Source: Streptomyces sp. CB01580 (lineage in GTDB: Bacteria > Actinomycetota > Actinomycetes > Streptomycetales > Streptomycetaceae). From it: a DNA stretch of 64,000 nt. Position numbers and translations under genes: made by a program. Below the pieces are notes generated by a model. It was not told the DNA's origin. It saw nothing but the letters and a program-made list of their open reading frames with translations, and did no database searches. The stretch is from NCBI RefSeq assembly GCF_001905795.1, contig NZ_LIXJ01000014.1, positions 1-64,000 of the forward strand. Direction: 5' to 3'. Positions 25,367 to 34,004 of the stretch are shown piece by piece (position 1 is the stretch's first letter; every line of letters begins with the position of its first letter).

Positions 25367-26365
25367 TCACGCCGCGGCGTCAAAACCCGTGTCGCGCGCC
25401 ATTCGCTTCAGTTCGAGCAGCGCGTGCTTCTCGATCTGGCGGATCCGCTCGCGGGTCAGGCCGTGCTGCTTGCCCACCTCGGTGAGGGTCCGCTCGCGGC
25501 CGTCCTCGATGCCGTACCGCATGCGGATGATGGACGCGGTGCGGTGGTCGAGCTTGCCGATCAGGTCGTCCAGCTCCTCGCTGCGCAGCAGCGTCATGAC
25601 CGACTGCTCGGGCGACACCGCGGAGGTGTCCTCCAGCAGATCGCCGAACTGCGTCTCGCCCTCGTCGTCCACGGACATGTTGAGGCTGACGGGGTCGCGG
25701 GCCCAGTCCAGGACGTCGCTCACGCGCTCCGGCGTGGAGTCCAGCTCGGCGGCTATCTCCGTGTGCTCCGGCTCGCGCCCGTGCTCGCGGTTGAACTCGC
25801 GCTGCACTCGACGGATCCGTCCGAGCTCCTCCACCAAGTGGACGGGGAGCCGGATCGTGCGGGACTGGTCGGCTATGGAACGGGTGATGGCCTGGCGGAT
25901 CCACCACGTCGCGTACGTGGAGAACTTGAAGCCCTTGGCGTAGTCGAACTTCTCGACCGCGCGCACGAGGCCCGCGTTCCCTTCCTGGATCAGGTCGAGC
26001 AGGGGCAGCCCGGCCCTCGGATAGCGACGGGCGACAGCGACCACCAGGCGGAGGTTGGAACGGATGAATACGTCCTTGGCCCGCTCGCCCTCGGCGACCA
26101 GCGCCTCCAGTTCCTCGCGCGTGGCCCCGCCGGCTTCGCTCTCCACCTCGCCGGCGAGTATCTGCCGGGCGTAGACACCGGCCTCGACGGCCTGGGACAG
26201 CTCGACCTCCCTGGCGGCGTCGAGCAGCGGCGTACGCGCGATCTCGTCCAGGTACATGCCGACCAGGTCGCGATCGGCGATCTCTCCGCCCGCCGCGCGA
26301 ACACTGCTTGCCCGGTTGGTCCCACCGGTTGAGGACGAACGACGGGCGACGGCACGGGTTGCCAT
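25367..26365 (-). CDS. hrdD: Group 2 RNA polymerase sigma factor HrdD
   Basis: 332 residues from ATG 26365, with GGGAG 5 nt upstream; the length equals that of S. coelicolor HrdD. Regions: 1.2 (ADRDLVGMYLDEIARTPLL), 2.1-2.4 (FIRSNLRLVVAVARRYPRAG, LIQEGNAGLVRAVEKFDYAK, STYATWWIRQAITRSIADQS), 3 (RTIRLPVHLVEELGRIRRVQ) and 4.2 (TLTEVGKQHGLTRERIRQIE). The long acidic N terminus of principal HrdB is missing, as expected for a non-essential primary-like sigma factor. Two ECF-type promoter matches lie upstream, in line with reports of SigR- and SigE-dependent hrdD transcription in S. coelicolor. Confidence 0.93.
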   Translation of the reverse strand: MATRAVARRSSSTGGTNRASSVRAAGGEIADRDLVGMYLDEIARTPLLDAAREVELSQAVEAGVYARQILAGEVESEAGGATREELEALVAEGERAKDVFIRSNLRLVVAVARRYPRAGLPLLDLIQEGNAGLVRAVEKFDYAKGFKFSTYATWWIRQAITRSIADQSRTIRLPVHLVEELGRIRRVQREFNREHGREPEHTEIAAELDSTPERVSDVLDWARDPVSLNMSVDDEGETQFGDLLEDTSAVSPEQSVMTLLRSEELDDLIGKLDHRTASIIRMRYGIEDGRERTLTEVGKQHGLTRERIRQIEKHALLELKRMARDTGFDAAA

Positions 26366-26426
26366 GCGAGCTCCCTTGCTGAGTAGGTCGCGACACCCTC
26401 TCGGGTGCCCTGCATCCGATGGAAAC

Positions 26427-26453
26427 AACGACTGGAATCAGGACAGAATTCCC
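26427..26453 (-). promoter_or_regulatory. hrdD proximal promoter, SigR/ECF type
   Basis: On the minus strand GGGAAT (26453-26448), an 18-nt spacer and GTTG (26429-26426) match the SigR consensus GGGAAT-N18-GTT exactly. The -10 is about 62 nt upstream of the hrdD ATG. SigR responds to thiol oxidation. Confidence 0.8.
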
Positions 26454-26644
26454 ATGCCCGGCATTCAATTTCTGGATCATGCAGTACCCTGTCTCGCCGC
26501 GAAGGGGACGAGCGTGCCGCACGATCAAAAAGAAGTGCAGGTCAGGCCGGGTATCGAAGGCGATCCGGCGAAACTCGCGGACATCTGCAGCCATGAGGTA
26601 CGTGAGACCGTGGTCACATCCGATTACGGACCTCTTCACACCCG

Positions 26645-26671
26645 AACGGCGGCTGCCGCGTTTTCGTTCCC
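26645..26671 (-). promoter_or_regulatory. hrdD distal promoter, ECF type (SigR or SigE)
   Basis: GGGAAC (26671-26666), 18-nt spacer, GTT (26647-26645) on the minus strand. GGAAC is shared by SigE and SigR -35 elements; the spacer length and GTT fit SigR, and SigE cannot be excluded. It lies 218 nt upstream of the proximal site. Confidence 0.65.
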
Positions 26672-26739
26672 GTTCAAAAGACGGCCCGTACCGTCTCCTG
26701 GTTGCTCGGGATGTCCGCATTGTCGGACCCGGGTTCGGA

Positions 26740-27870
26740 TTGTCGGACCCGGATCCGGGATGCGATGTCCCGGAATGCGACATACCAGGATGCGGCCGGG
26801 TACGAGAAGCGGCGCCGGGCACGAGAAGCGGCCGGGTCCCCGGTCCCAGGGCCCGGGCCGGGGCCGGGGCCGGGGCCGGATGGCTGAGCAATCACGCCCC
26901 GATGGCCGTCGAGGCGCTGGTCCGGCACGGCCGGGCGCCGGCCGTGCACCGATGGCTCGATCACTATCGGCACAAGCTGGAGGACATGCCGGACACCGCG
27001 TCGCGGATCACGGCGGAGAACTGGCGCGAGGCCCTGGGCGACCCGCGACGGATCGCGGACTGGACGGTGCACTTCGAGCGGGAGACGGCCGAGCGCCCCT
27101 GGCGGGAGGTGCTGGCCGAGTGGTGGCCGCGGCTGCTGCCCGGGATCGCGGCGGGGGCCACCCACCCGGCGATCCGGGTCGGCCACGCCGTACGCACCCT
27201 GCTCGGCGGTGAAGCGACCGCGCCCCGGGTCACGGAGCCGGCCCACGGCCTCGGCTACTGGGCCGCACGTCACCAGCCACTGCCCGCGCCGACCCCGCTG
27301 GCGCCCGAGCCGAGCGCCGCGGCGGCGCTGGACGCGGTGCCTCCGGTGTCCGACCAGAGCGGCGGCATCCGGGACCGGCTCGCACGGCTCACCGGCTTCC
27401 CGGTGTGGCCGCCCCGTCCGGCCGGCGCCCCGGACGAGGCGCGGGCCCACATGGAGGAGTTGGTGCGGGCCGCGACCCACCGCTATGCCGCGTACGGATA
27501 CGGCGAGCCGATCATGCTCGTGCACGCCGCGACCGCACCCAACGCCGTGCTGCGCACCCTGCCCGCGCTCCCCCGCACGCTGTGGGGGCCGAGTCTGGAG
27601 GCCACCTGGGCGGCGAGCGCCGCAGTCACCGCCGCGTACGCCCCGGCCGAACCGGCCCCGGCCCGGGGCCCGGACCCGTCCGCCCCCGAGTTCTCGTCCC
27701 TGCCCTCGTCCTCGTCCTCGCTCTCGTCAGCCGAGGAAGTATTCGCGCGGGCGGCGGCGCGCGGCAACGATCACGCCATCAAGTTCGCCGACACCGCACT
27801 GGACGTGGGTGACGCCACGGCGCTGCGCGCCGCGCTCGGCGCGGTCGAACTGATCCCACCGGCCCTCTGA
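26740..27870 (+). CDS. Questin oxidase-like family protein (DUF4243), 5' end uncertain
   Basis: The conserved family start GWLSNHAPMAVEALVRHG is at 26879-26930, followed by VHRWLDHYRHKLEDMPDTAS, a central HMEELVRAATHRYAAYGYGE and MLVHAATAPNAVLRTLPALP, with a final HAIKFADTALDVGDATAL. Family members resemble fungal questin oxidase (GedK-type Baeyer-Villiger enzymes); bacterial role unknown. Normal relatives have only 25-30 residues before WLSNH. Here the frame upstream is repetitive GGGCCG and Gly/Arg-rich, and no start with a ribosome site exists. TTG 26740 is a placeholder. The usual N terminus may lie in another frame (see findings), so the gene could be frameshifted. Confidence 0.65.
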   Translation: MSDPDPGCDVPECDIPGCGRVREAAPGTRSGRVPGPRARAGAGAGAGWLSNHAPMAVEALVRHGRAPAVHRWLDHYRHKLEDMPDTASRITAENWREALGDPRRIADWTVHFERETAERPWREVLAEWWPRLLPGIAAGATHPAIRVGHAVRTLLGGEATAPRVTEPAHGLGYWAARHQPLPAPTPLAPEPSAAAALDAVPPVSDQSGGIRDRLARLTGFPVWPPRPAGAPDEARAHMEELVRAATHRYAAYGYGEPIMLVHAATAPNAVLRTLPALPRTLWGPSLEATWAASAAVTAAYAPAEPAPARGPDPSAPEFSSLPSSSSSLSSAEEVFARAAARGNDHAIKFADTALDVGDATALRAALGAVELIPPAL

Positions 27871-28024
27871 CACACCCGACATACATGACACACCCGACGC
27901 ACCCGACGCAACGGTCCGGATGGCACCCACAAGCGCCGAGAGACCCGTGAGCCCTATGAGCTCCACGAGACGCGCGGACCCCGCGAGCCCTATGAGGGCC
28001 GTGAGCCCCGCAGGCCCCACGGCC

Positions 28025-28804
28025 TCAGCCGAACTGCACCGAGCGCTTCGCGAGCCCCATCCAGAACCCGTCGATGACACTGCGGCCCCGGTCGAGCTCG
28101 TCCTCCGCGGCGCCGAGCGTCACGAAGAGGGGCGCGAAGTGCTCGGTGCGTGGGTGCGCCAGCTGCCCGGCCGGGGACTTGTGCTCGAAGTCCAGCAGCG
28201 CGTCGACGTCCTGCGCCCTGAGCGCCCGGTCCCCCCAGTCGTCGAACTCCGCCGACCAGCCGGGGACGCCGCCCGCATGGCGCAGCGCGGCGAGGTTGTG
28301 GGTGAAGAAGCCGCTGCCGACGATCAGGACGCCCTGGTCACGCAGGGGCGCCAGCCTGCGCCCGATGTCCATGAGCTTGCGCGGGTCCAGTGTCGGCAGG
28401 GAGATCTGGAGCACGGGGACATCGGCATCCGGGAACATCTCCACCAGCGGTACGTACGCGCCGTGGTCGAGCCCGCGGTCGGGCACGTCCTGGACCGGCG
28501 TACCGGCGCGCCGCAGGAGTTTACGCACGTCCTCCGCCAGCTCCGGCGCGCCCGGAGCGGCGTACCGCACCCGGTAGTAGTGCTCCGGGAAGCCCCAGAA
28601 GTCGTAGACGAGCGGGATCGTCTCCGTCGCGCCGAGGGCGAGCGGCGCCTCCTCCCAGTGCGCGGAGACCATCAGGATCGCGCGGGGCCGGGGCAGCCCG
28701 GCGGACCAGGCGGCCAGTTCGCCGGGCCAGACCGGGTCGTCGGCCAGCGGTGGCGCACCGTGAGAGAGGTAGAGGGCGGGCATCCGCTCCGCGGTGACAG
28801 TCAT
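28025..28804 (-). CDS. LigB-type class III extradiol dioxygenase (DODA family)
   Basis: 259 residues from ATG 28804 with GGGGAG 4 nt upstream. It has the metal-site histidines of the family in LYLSHGAPPLADDP near the N terminus, the central DRGLDHGAYVPLVEMFPDAD, and SGFFTHNLAAL. SAHWEEAPLALGATE and FWGFPEHYYRVRYAAPGAPE also match 4,5-DOPA dioxygenase-like enzymes. These use Zn or Fe to open catechol rings. It is divergent from a MarR gene across an unusually AT-rich region, the classic layout of a phenolic-responsive switch. Confidence 0.9.
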   Translation of the reverse strand: MTVTAERMPALYLSHGAPPLADDPVWPGELAAWSAGLPRPRAILMVSAHWEEAPLALGATETIPLVYDFWGFPEHYYRVRYAAPGAPELAEDVRKLLRRAGTPVQDVPDRGLDHGAYVPLVEMFPDADVPVLQISLPTLDPRKLMDIGRRLAPLRDQGVLIVGSGFFTHNLAALRHAGGVPGWSAEFDDWGDRALRAQDVDALLDFEHKSPAGQLAHPRTEHFAPLFVTLGAAEDELDRGRSVIDGFWMGLAKRSVQFG

Positions 28805-28939
28805 GGCACTCCCCATCCGCTGCTGCTCAAGGTATGTCTTCTAGAAGTCTCTTTGAGAAGGAAGAGTTCTTTAATCTTCAAGCTCCTACTTCTTGAGACC
28901 TTAGCTCTATCTAGTTAAACTTTCAAGAAAAGGTCTACA
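28805..28939. promoter_or_regulatory. AT-rich divergent promoter with probable MarR operators
   Basis: The 135 nt between the dioxygenase and MarR genes are AT-rich, unlike the flanks. They contain a perfect palindrome CTTCTAGAAG (28838-28847) flanked by CTCAA (28826) and TTGAG (28853), plus further CAAG/CTTG pairs: TTCAAG at 28880, CTTGAG at 28893 and TTCAAG at 28922. This suits two overlapping promoters controlled by a MarR dimer. Confidence 0.65.
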
Positions 28940-29452
28940 GTGGAGTCCATGACCACGGCACACCCCGGCGAACCACGCTGGCTCTCCGACGAAGAGCAGA
29001 GCACGTGGCGTGCGTATCTCCACGCCACCACCCTTCTGGAGGACCATCTCGACCGCCAGTTGCAGCGGGACGCCGGCATGCCGCACATCTATTACGGCCT
29101 GCTCGTCCAGCTCTCCCAGGCGCCGCGCCGCCGCAAGCGGATGACCCAACTCGCCAAGGATGCCAAGATCACCCGTTCTCGGCTCTCGCACGCCGTCGCG
29201 CGGCTGGAGAAGAGCGGCTGGGTGCGCCGTGAGGACTGTCCGTCCGACAAGCGCGGCCAGAACGCGGTCCTCACCGACCAGGGGTACGAAATGCTCACCC
29301 GGTCCGCGCCGGGCCATGTCAGCGCCGTACGGCAGGCGATGTTCGACCGGCTCACGCCCGAGCAGGTGCGCTCGCTCGGCGAGATCATGCAGGTCATCGC
29401 CACCGGACTGCAGCCGGAGGACACGGACGCGGATCTGCCCTGGCTGCGTTGA
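28940..29452 (+). CDS. MarR family transcriptional regulator
   Basis: 170 residues from GTG 28940, with AAAAGG 6 nt upstream; ATG 28949 is the alternative but its GGAG is too close. The winged helix reads MTQLAKDAKITRSRLSHAVA, then RLEKSGWVRREDCPSDKRGQ with the beta-wing Asp/Arg typical of MarR. N- and C-terminal helices form the dimer interface. MarR proteins release DNA on binding phenolics or oxidants. Its position suggests control of the LigB dioxygenase and of itself. Confidence 0.92.
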   Translation: MESMTTAHPGEPRWLSDEEQSTWRAYLHATTLLEDHLDRQLQRDAGMPHIYYGLLVQLSQAPRRRKRMTQLAKDAKITRSRLSHAVARLEKSGWVRREDCPSDKRGQNAVLTDQGYEMLTRSAPGHVSAVRQAMFDRLTPEQVRSLGEIMQVIATGLQPEDTDADLPWLR

Positions 29453-29506
29453 GCGGTTCGTCGAACGGTCGTCGAGCGGTTCGTCGAACGGTCGTCGAGC
29501 GGTTCG
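29451..29506. repeat. 23-bp tandem repeat, about 2.4 copies
   Basis: GAGCGGTTCGTCGAACGGTC plus GTC is repeated at 29451 and 29474, with a partial third copy from 29497. It begins at the marR stop codon. Confidence 0.85.
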
Positions 29507-29526
29507 GCGGGCGGTCGGCCCGTGGC

Positions 29527-29571
29527 GTGGCTCTGCCCCGGTTCCACCGTGCGGAACCGGGGCAGAGCCAC
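29527..29571. terminator. Bidirectional terminator, 19-bp perfect stem
   Basis: Arms 29527-29545 and 29553-29571 are perfectly complementary around a 7-nt loop. It lies between the convergent marR and DHA2 transporter genes. Confidence 0.85.
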
Positions 29572-29590
29572 AGCTCGGGCCGGCCGTGCG

Positions 29591-31204
29591 TCAGTGGGCG
29601 ACGACCGGGATCCCCGCCTCGTCCCCGGCCTTGTCGGCGCCACCCCGAGCGGACGGTCCGCCCGCCGCGTTCAGGTCGGGGCGACCGGCGTCGACGAGGG
29701 ACACCGCGATCACGAAGGCGACCGCCAGAATGCCGACCGCCCACCAGATGGCACCCGTGAAGCCGTGCACCATGGCCTGGAGTTCGAGCAGCTTCGGGTC
29801 GGTGGCGCCGAGTGCGGCGTGCGAGGCGGCGTACGCGGTCGCGGCCGACGCGGCGACGGTGTTCAGCAGCGCCGTGCCGATCGCGCCACCCACCTGCTGC
29901 GAGGTGTTGACCATCGCGGATGCCACACCCGCGTCCCTCGGCTGGACCCCGTGCGTGGCCAACGACATGGCGGGCATGAACGCCGTGCCCATGCCCAGAC
30001 CGAGCAGGAGCTGCGCGGGCAGGATGAGCCCGGCGTACGAGGAACCGATCTCCAGGCGCGTCAGCAGCAGCATGCCGACGGCGGCGGTCAGGAAGCCCGG
30101 CCCCATGAGCAGCCGCGCGGGGACCCGGGTCATCAGCCGGGCGCCGATCTGCGTGGAACCGGTGATCATGCCCGCGACCATCGGAAGGAAGGCGAAGCCC
30201 GTCCTGATCGGCGAGTAGCCCTTCACGACCTGGAGGTAGTACGTGAGGAAGAGGAACAGCCCGAACATCGCGATGACGGCCAGCCCCAGCGAGAGGTAGA
30301 CGCCGCCGCGGTTGCGGTCCAGCACGACGCGCAGCGGCAGCAGCGGCGATCCGACCCGGGACTCGGTCACGACGAACGCCAGGAGCAGCGCGCCGGACGC
30401 GACGAACGTTCCGATGGTCAGCGCGTCCGACCAGCCGGCGGACTCGGCCCGGGTGAATCCGTACACCAGCGACACCAGGCCCAGCGCGGACAGGACGACA
30501 CCCGGTATGTCGAGCGGCGAGCGGTTGCGGCCGCCGGACGGCTCGCGGATCACGAAGTACGCGCCCGCCGCGGCGACCACCGCGAACGGGATGTTGACGT
30601 AGAAGGTCCAGCGCCAGTTCAGCGCCTGGGTCAGGAAACCGCCGAGGAGCAGGCCGACGGCGCCGCCGCCACCCGCGATCGCGCCGTAGATGCCGAACGC
30701 CCTGGCACGTTCCCTGGCATCGGTGAACATCACGGCGAGCAGCGAGAGGGCCGCCGGGGCCAGCAGCGCGCCGAAGACGCCCTGGAGCGCGCGGGACCCG
30801 AAGAGCATGCCCTGGTTCTGCGCCGCGCCGCCGAGCGCGGAGGCCAGCGCGAAGCCGATGAGACCGACGACGAAGGTCCGCTTGCGACCCCAGAGGTCGG
30901 CGATACGGCCTCCGAAGAGCAGCAGCCCGCCGAACGCGAGTGCGTAGGCCGTGATGACCCACTGCTTGTTGGCGTCGGAGATCCCCAGGGCCGTCTGGGC
31001 GTGCGGCAGCGCGATGTTCACAATCGTGGCATCGAGCACGACCATCAGCTGCGCGAGGGCGATGAAGGCCAGCGCCTTCCAGCGACTGGGGTCCGGGAGC
31101 CGGCCGTCCGCCGCTTTCGGCGTCTTGGGCGTCTTCGGCAATGCAGGCGCATCAGGTGCTTCCGGCATGGGGGTATCCACTGTTTTTGGCATGGGTGTAT
31201 CCAT
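29591..31204 (-). CDS. DHA2 family MFS exporter
   Basis: 537 residues and 14 predicted helices. Signatures: LAQLMVVLDATIVNIALPHA in helix 1, GGRIADLWGRKRTFVVGLIG, and LLLGGFLTQALNWRWTFYVN, all typical of EmrB/QacA/LfrA exporters. The first 40 residues are a Pro/Lys/Thr repeat tail (MDTPMPKTVDTPMPEAPDAP) that may be partly 5' of the true start, since no ribosome site precedes ATG 31204. A TetR gene lies 343 nt upstream on the same strand and is a plausible repressor. Confidence 0.88.
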   Translation of the reverse strand: MDTPMPKTVDTPMPEAPDAPALPKTPKTPKAADGRLPDPSRWKALAFIALAQLMVVLDATIVNIALPHAQTALGISDANKQWVITAYALAFGGLLLFGGRIADLWGRKRTFVVGLIGFALASALGGAAQNQGMLFGSRALQGVFGALLAPAALSLLAVMFTDARERARAFGIYGAIAGGGGAVGLLLGGFLTQALNWRWTFYVNIPFAVVAAAGAYFVIREPSGGRNRSPLDIPGVVLSALGLVSLVYGFTRAESAGWSDALTIGTFVASGALLLAFVVTESRVGSPLLPLRVVLDRNRGGVYLSLGLAVIAMFGLFLFLTYYLQVVKGYSPIRTGFAFLPMVAGMITGSTQIGARLMTRVPARLLMGPGFLTAAVGMLLLTRLEIGSSYAGLILPAQLLLGLGMGTAFMPAMSLATHGVQPRDAGVASAMVNTSQQVGGAIGTALLNTVAASAATAYAASHAALGATDPKLLELQAMVHGFTGAIWWAVGILAVAFVIAVSLVDAGRPDLNAAGGPSARGGADKAGDEAGIPVVAH

Positions 31205-31372
31205 CTGAGGGCGTGTGTTGTATCGGGAAACCTGTGTGCACGCGCACGTGGGCGCGCGCAGCCGCCCCGGGAGACCGCCGAGCGGTCGGTGAGCGGGGCG
31301 GACGGCCGACGGGACCGCCGACGAAATCGGCTACGGGCGTGGGACGGGAACGGTCGGGTGGAGAGCGGTCGG

Positions 31373-31420
31373 GACGGGTGACGGGTGGGACGGGTGACGG
31401 GTGGGACGGGTGACGGGAGG
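31373..31420. repeat. 16-bp tandem repeat, three copies, in 343-nt gap
   Basis: GACGGGTGACGGGTGG is repeated at 31373, 31389 and 31405 (last copy with one change) in the gap 31205-31547 between the TetR and DHA2 genes. Apart from this I see only GC-rich simple sequence and no clear operator. Confidence 0.85.
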
Positions 31421-31547
31421 AACGTGGCGGTCGGGGCGGGTGATGGGCGGGGCGGCCCACGGTGCGGCCGTCGGGGTCTGACGGGCTCCTCGCCCGGCGC
31501 CCCCGGGACGCTCAGCGCCCCGCCCCCTCAGCGGCCCGGCTCGGACA

Positions 31548-32210
31548 TCACGCCCGGCGCCTCAGATCCTCCAAGGTCGCGGGCGTTCCGGGCAGCCGGG
31601 TTCGGGCGGGGGCCTCCAGGCCGTCCAGGAACAGTTGCAGATGTCGGTGGGCGAAGCGGTCGATGGCCGGACAGCCGGTGCCGGGCAACGGCCGGGTGAG
31701 CTGGGAGAGGGCGACCAGGATGTCACCGACGGCGATGTCGGTGCGCAGGCGCCCGGCGGACATGGCGCGCGCCACGAGCCCCTCGACGGCCTCTTCGAGG
31801 CGTCGACGCTCGGCGAGCAGTTCCGGGTGGTCCTTGTCGAAGGCGCCCGAGAGCATCGGACACAGCGCCCCGATGCGTTCATCTGCCGCCGCGTGCACGA
31901 AGCGGCTGAGCGCGGCGAAGGAGTCGGCCTCCTCGGCCGCCGCCTCCTCGGCACGGTCGGTGGTACGGGAGGTGACCGCGAGCACGACCTCGTGGATCAA
32001 CGCGGCCCGGTCGGGGAAGTTCCGGTAGAGCGTGGCGTTGCCGACACCGGCGCGCCGGGCGACTTCGTCGAGCGGCACATCGGGGCCGAACTCGACGAAC
32101 ATCTCGCGCGCGGCCGTCACGATCCGCTCCCGGTTGCGCAACGCGTCGGCCCGCGGACGGGTCGTCCGGGGCCGCGCCGCTCCGCTCGCGGCACAGGCGA
32201 CGGTCTCCAC
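31548..32210 (-). CDS. TetR family transcriptional regulator
   Basis: 220 residues from GTG 32210; AAGGAAGGA lies 8 nt upstream. Helix-turn-helix: ALRNRERIVTAAREMFVEFG then LDEVARRAGVGNATLYRNFP. The C-terminal domain has FVHAAADERIGALCPMLSGA and a long helix pair, as in TetR_C_33-like regulators. TetR proteins usually repress adjacent exporters; the DHA2 gene downstream is the natural candidate. It is divergent from the M6 protease gene across 351 nt (32211-32561), which shows only GGAACC/CCGGTT simple repeats. Confidence 0.92.
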   Translation of the reverse strand: METVACAASGAARPRTTRPRADALRNRERIVTAAREMFVEFGPDVPLDEVARRAGVGNATLYRNFPDRAALIHEVVLAVTSRTTDRAEEAAAEEADSFAALSRFVHAAADERIGALCPMLSGAFDKDHPELLAERRRLEEAVEGLVARAMSAGRLRTDIAVGDILVALSQLTRPLPGTGCPAIDRFAHRHLQLFLDGLEAPARTRLPGTPATLEDLRRRA

Positions 32211-32561
32211 GACGGCTGTCCTTCCTTTCCTCGTGCTTGTCCTTGCTTCTTCCTGGACCCCGTGGTTCCCGGCTTCACGGCTTCCTCGCCCTGCGGCGTT
32301 CCGCAACCGAGAAACCGGACCCATCGGGGAACCGAGGAACCGGAGAACCGGGGAACATCTCCCCGTTTCAGCGGGGACACAGCTTCAAACGGGGAAACAG
32401 CCCCCACTTATTTCCTCAGCACGGTGTGCCCCGAACCACACCTCCCGGCCGGAAAACCAGCCGATCGGCGCACCCAGCGAGCGATGCCGCGACTCCCGCC
32501 ACAGGCTGATCGAAGAGCGCAGTCGGGTCCGGCCGACTGCCGCGGACCCCGAGGCGACTCT

Positions 32562-33839
32562 ATGGAACATCCCCGCCACCGGATACGCGGGCATCGCGGC
32601 CCGATCGCGCTCACCTCGGCAACGGCCCTGGTCATCGCCGCAGTCGCCTCGGCCAGCAGCAGCCTTCAGATACCCAGCCCGGCCTCGGCCGGACCGGTGG
32701 CCGAACCTCGGGCAGCGGGCATAGCCGCGTGCCGGATACCGGCGACCATGGGGGTGCAGATGTCGGAGGGCATGCCCACTCCGGAGGGGTACGCCCGTTC
32801 CACGGGCAAGGTACGCGCCCTCAACCTGATGATCGACTTTCCTGACGCGCGGGGACCCGAACCGGCGATGGACCGGTTCGCGGAGTTCTTCCCGCAGACC
32901 GTCGCCTGGTTCCGGACCGCCTCGTACGGGCGGCTCATCTACGTCCCCGACGCCCCCGTGAAGACCTGGCTGCGGATGCCGCTGCCGTTCGCCGAGTACG
33001 GAATAGACCGCGGGGCACCGTACGAGCCGGGCTACCGCCACCTCGTCCAGGACATCGTCGCCGCCGCCGACCCGAAGGTGGACTTCAGCGCGTACGACCT
33101 GGTCAACGTCCTGGTCACGCCGAACGCCGGTCCCCCCGCGCTCGAAACGGTCCTGTCCGTGACCTTCGCCGGCAATGCCAACGCCCCGCACGCGGACGGC
33201 GTCCCGCTCGCCAACATGTCCTTCATCTACAGCCGCCAGGACGACGGCTCGGGGTCGTACAAACGGACCGGGTTCCGCGTCCTGCCGCACGAGAACGGCC
33301 ATGTCTTCGGCCTCCCCGACCTCTACACCATGGAGGGCGGCGGGGCGGTCGGGCACTGGGACATCATGTCCGAGGACTGGGGGGCCGACAACGACCTGCT
33401 GGGCTGGCACAAGTGGAAGCTCGGCTGGCTGGACAACAGCCAGATCGACTGCGCCGCCGGGTCCGGCACCAGCGACCACGTGCTCGAACCGCTGGCCACC
33501 CGGGGCGGCACGAAGTTGGCGTTCGTGCCGTCGAGCGCCGAGTCCGGCTATGCGGTGGAGGTACGCACCACGGCGGGCAACGATGAGGATGTCTGCCGTC
33601 CCGGTGTGCTGATCTACAGGGTGAGCTCCAATGTCGACACCGGGCAGGGCCCTGTGTCGGTCGTGGACAGCACCAAGAAGAGCGGCGGCTGCACCCGGGT
33701 GCCCAACGTCCACGCCGAACTCTCCGACGCCGCCTTCCGCCCCGGCCAGACCTTCACCGACCGGGCGACCGGCATACGCATATCCGTGGTCGAGAAGGAC
33801 GACGAGGGGAACTACCGGGTCCGGATAAGCCGCCCGTGA
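32562..33839 (+). CDS. Secreted M6-like metalloprotease (immune inhibitor A-related)
   Basis: 425 residues from ATG 32562 with GAGG upstream. A basic N terminus and hydrophobic stretch (IALTSATALVIAAVASASSS) form a signal peptide, with Ala-x-Ala-like cleavage near residues 50-60. The catalytic zinc site is His243 in VLPHENGHVFGLPDLY (HExxH-type HENGH), followed by VGHWDIMSEDWGADNDLLGW, the M6 Met-turn region. KVRALNLMIDFPD starts the catalytic domain. The C-terminal part is beta-rich. It is likely exported and degrades extracellular proteins. Confidence 0.85.
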   Translation: MEHPRHRIRGHRGPIALTSATALVIAAVASASSSLQIPSPASAGPVAEPRAAGIAACRIPATMGVQMSEGMPTPEGYARSTGKVRALNLMIDFPDARGPEPAMDRFAEFFPQTVAWFRTASYGRLIYVPDAPVKTWLRMPLPFAEYGIDRGAPYEPGYRHLVQDIVAAADPKVDFSAYDLVNVLVTPNAGPPALETVLSVTFAGNANAPHADGVPLANMSFIYSRQDDGSGSYKRTGFRVLPHENGHVFGLPDLYTMEGGGAVGHWDIMSEDWGADNDLLGWHKWKLGWLDNSQIDCAAGSGTSDHVLEPLATRGGTKLAFVPSSAESGYAVEVRTTAGNDEDVCRPGVLIYRVSSNVDTGQGPVSVVDSTKKSGGCTRVPNVHAELSDAAFRPGQTFTDRATGIRISVVEKDDEGNYRVRISRP

Positions 33840-34004
33840 ACGGTTGCGGGTACGAGCGCCCGTCCGGCTACGAGAACCGGTACGGGTACGAGAGCCGGTA
33901 GGCGTACGCGTACGCGTGCGGGTGCCGGCACCGGTAGGGGTACGGGCAGGGCCGCGATACGGGCACGCTTGCGGGCACCGGTACGGGCAGGGCTGCGTGT
34001 GCGG

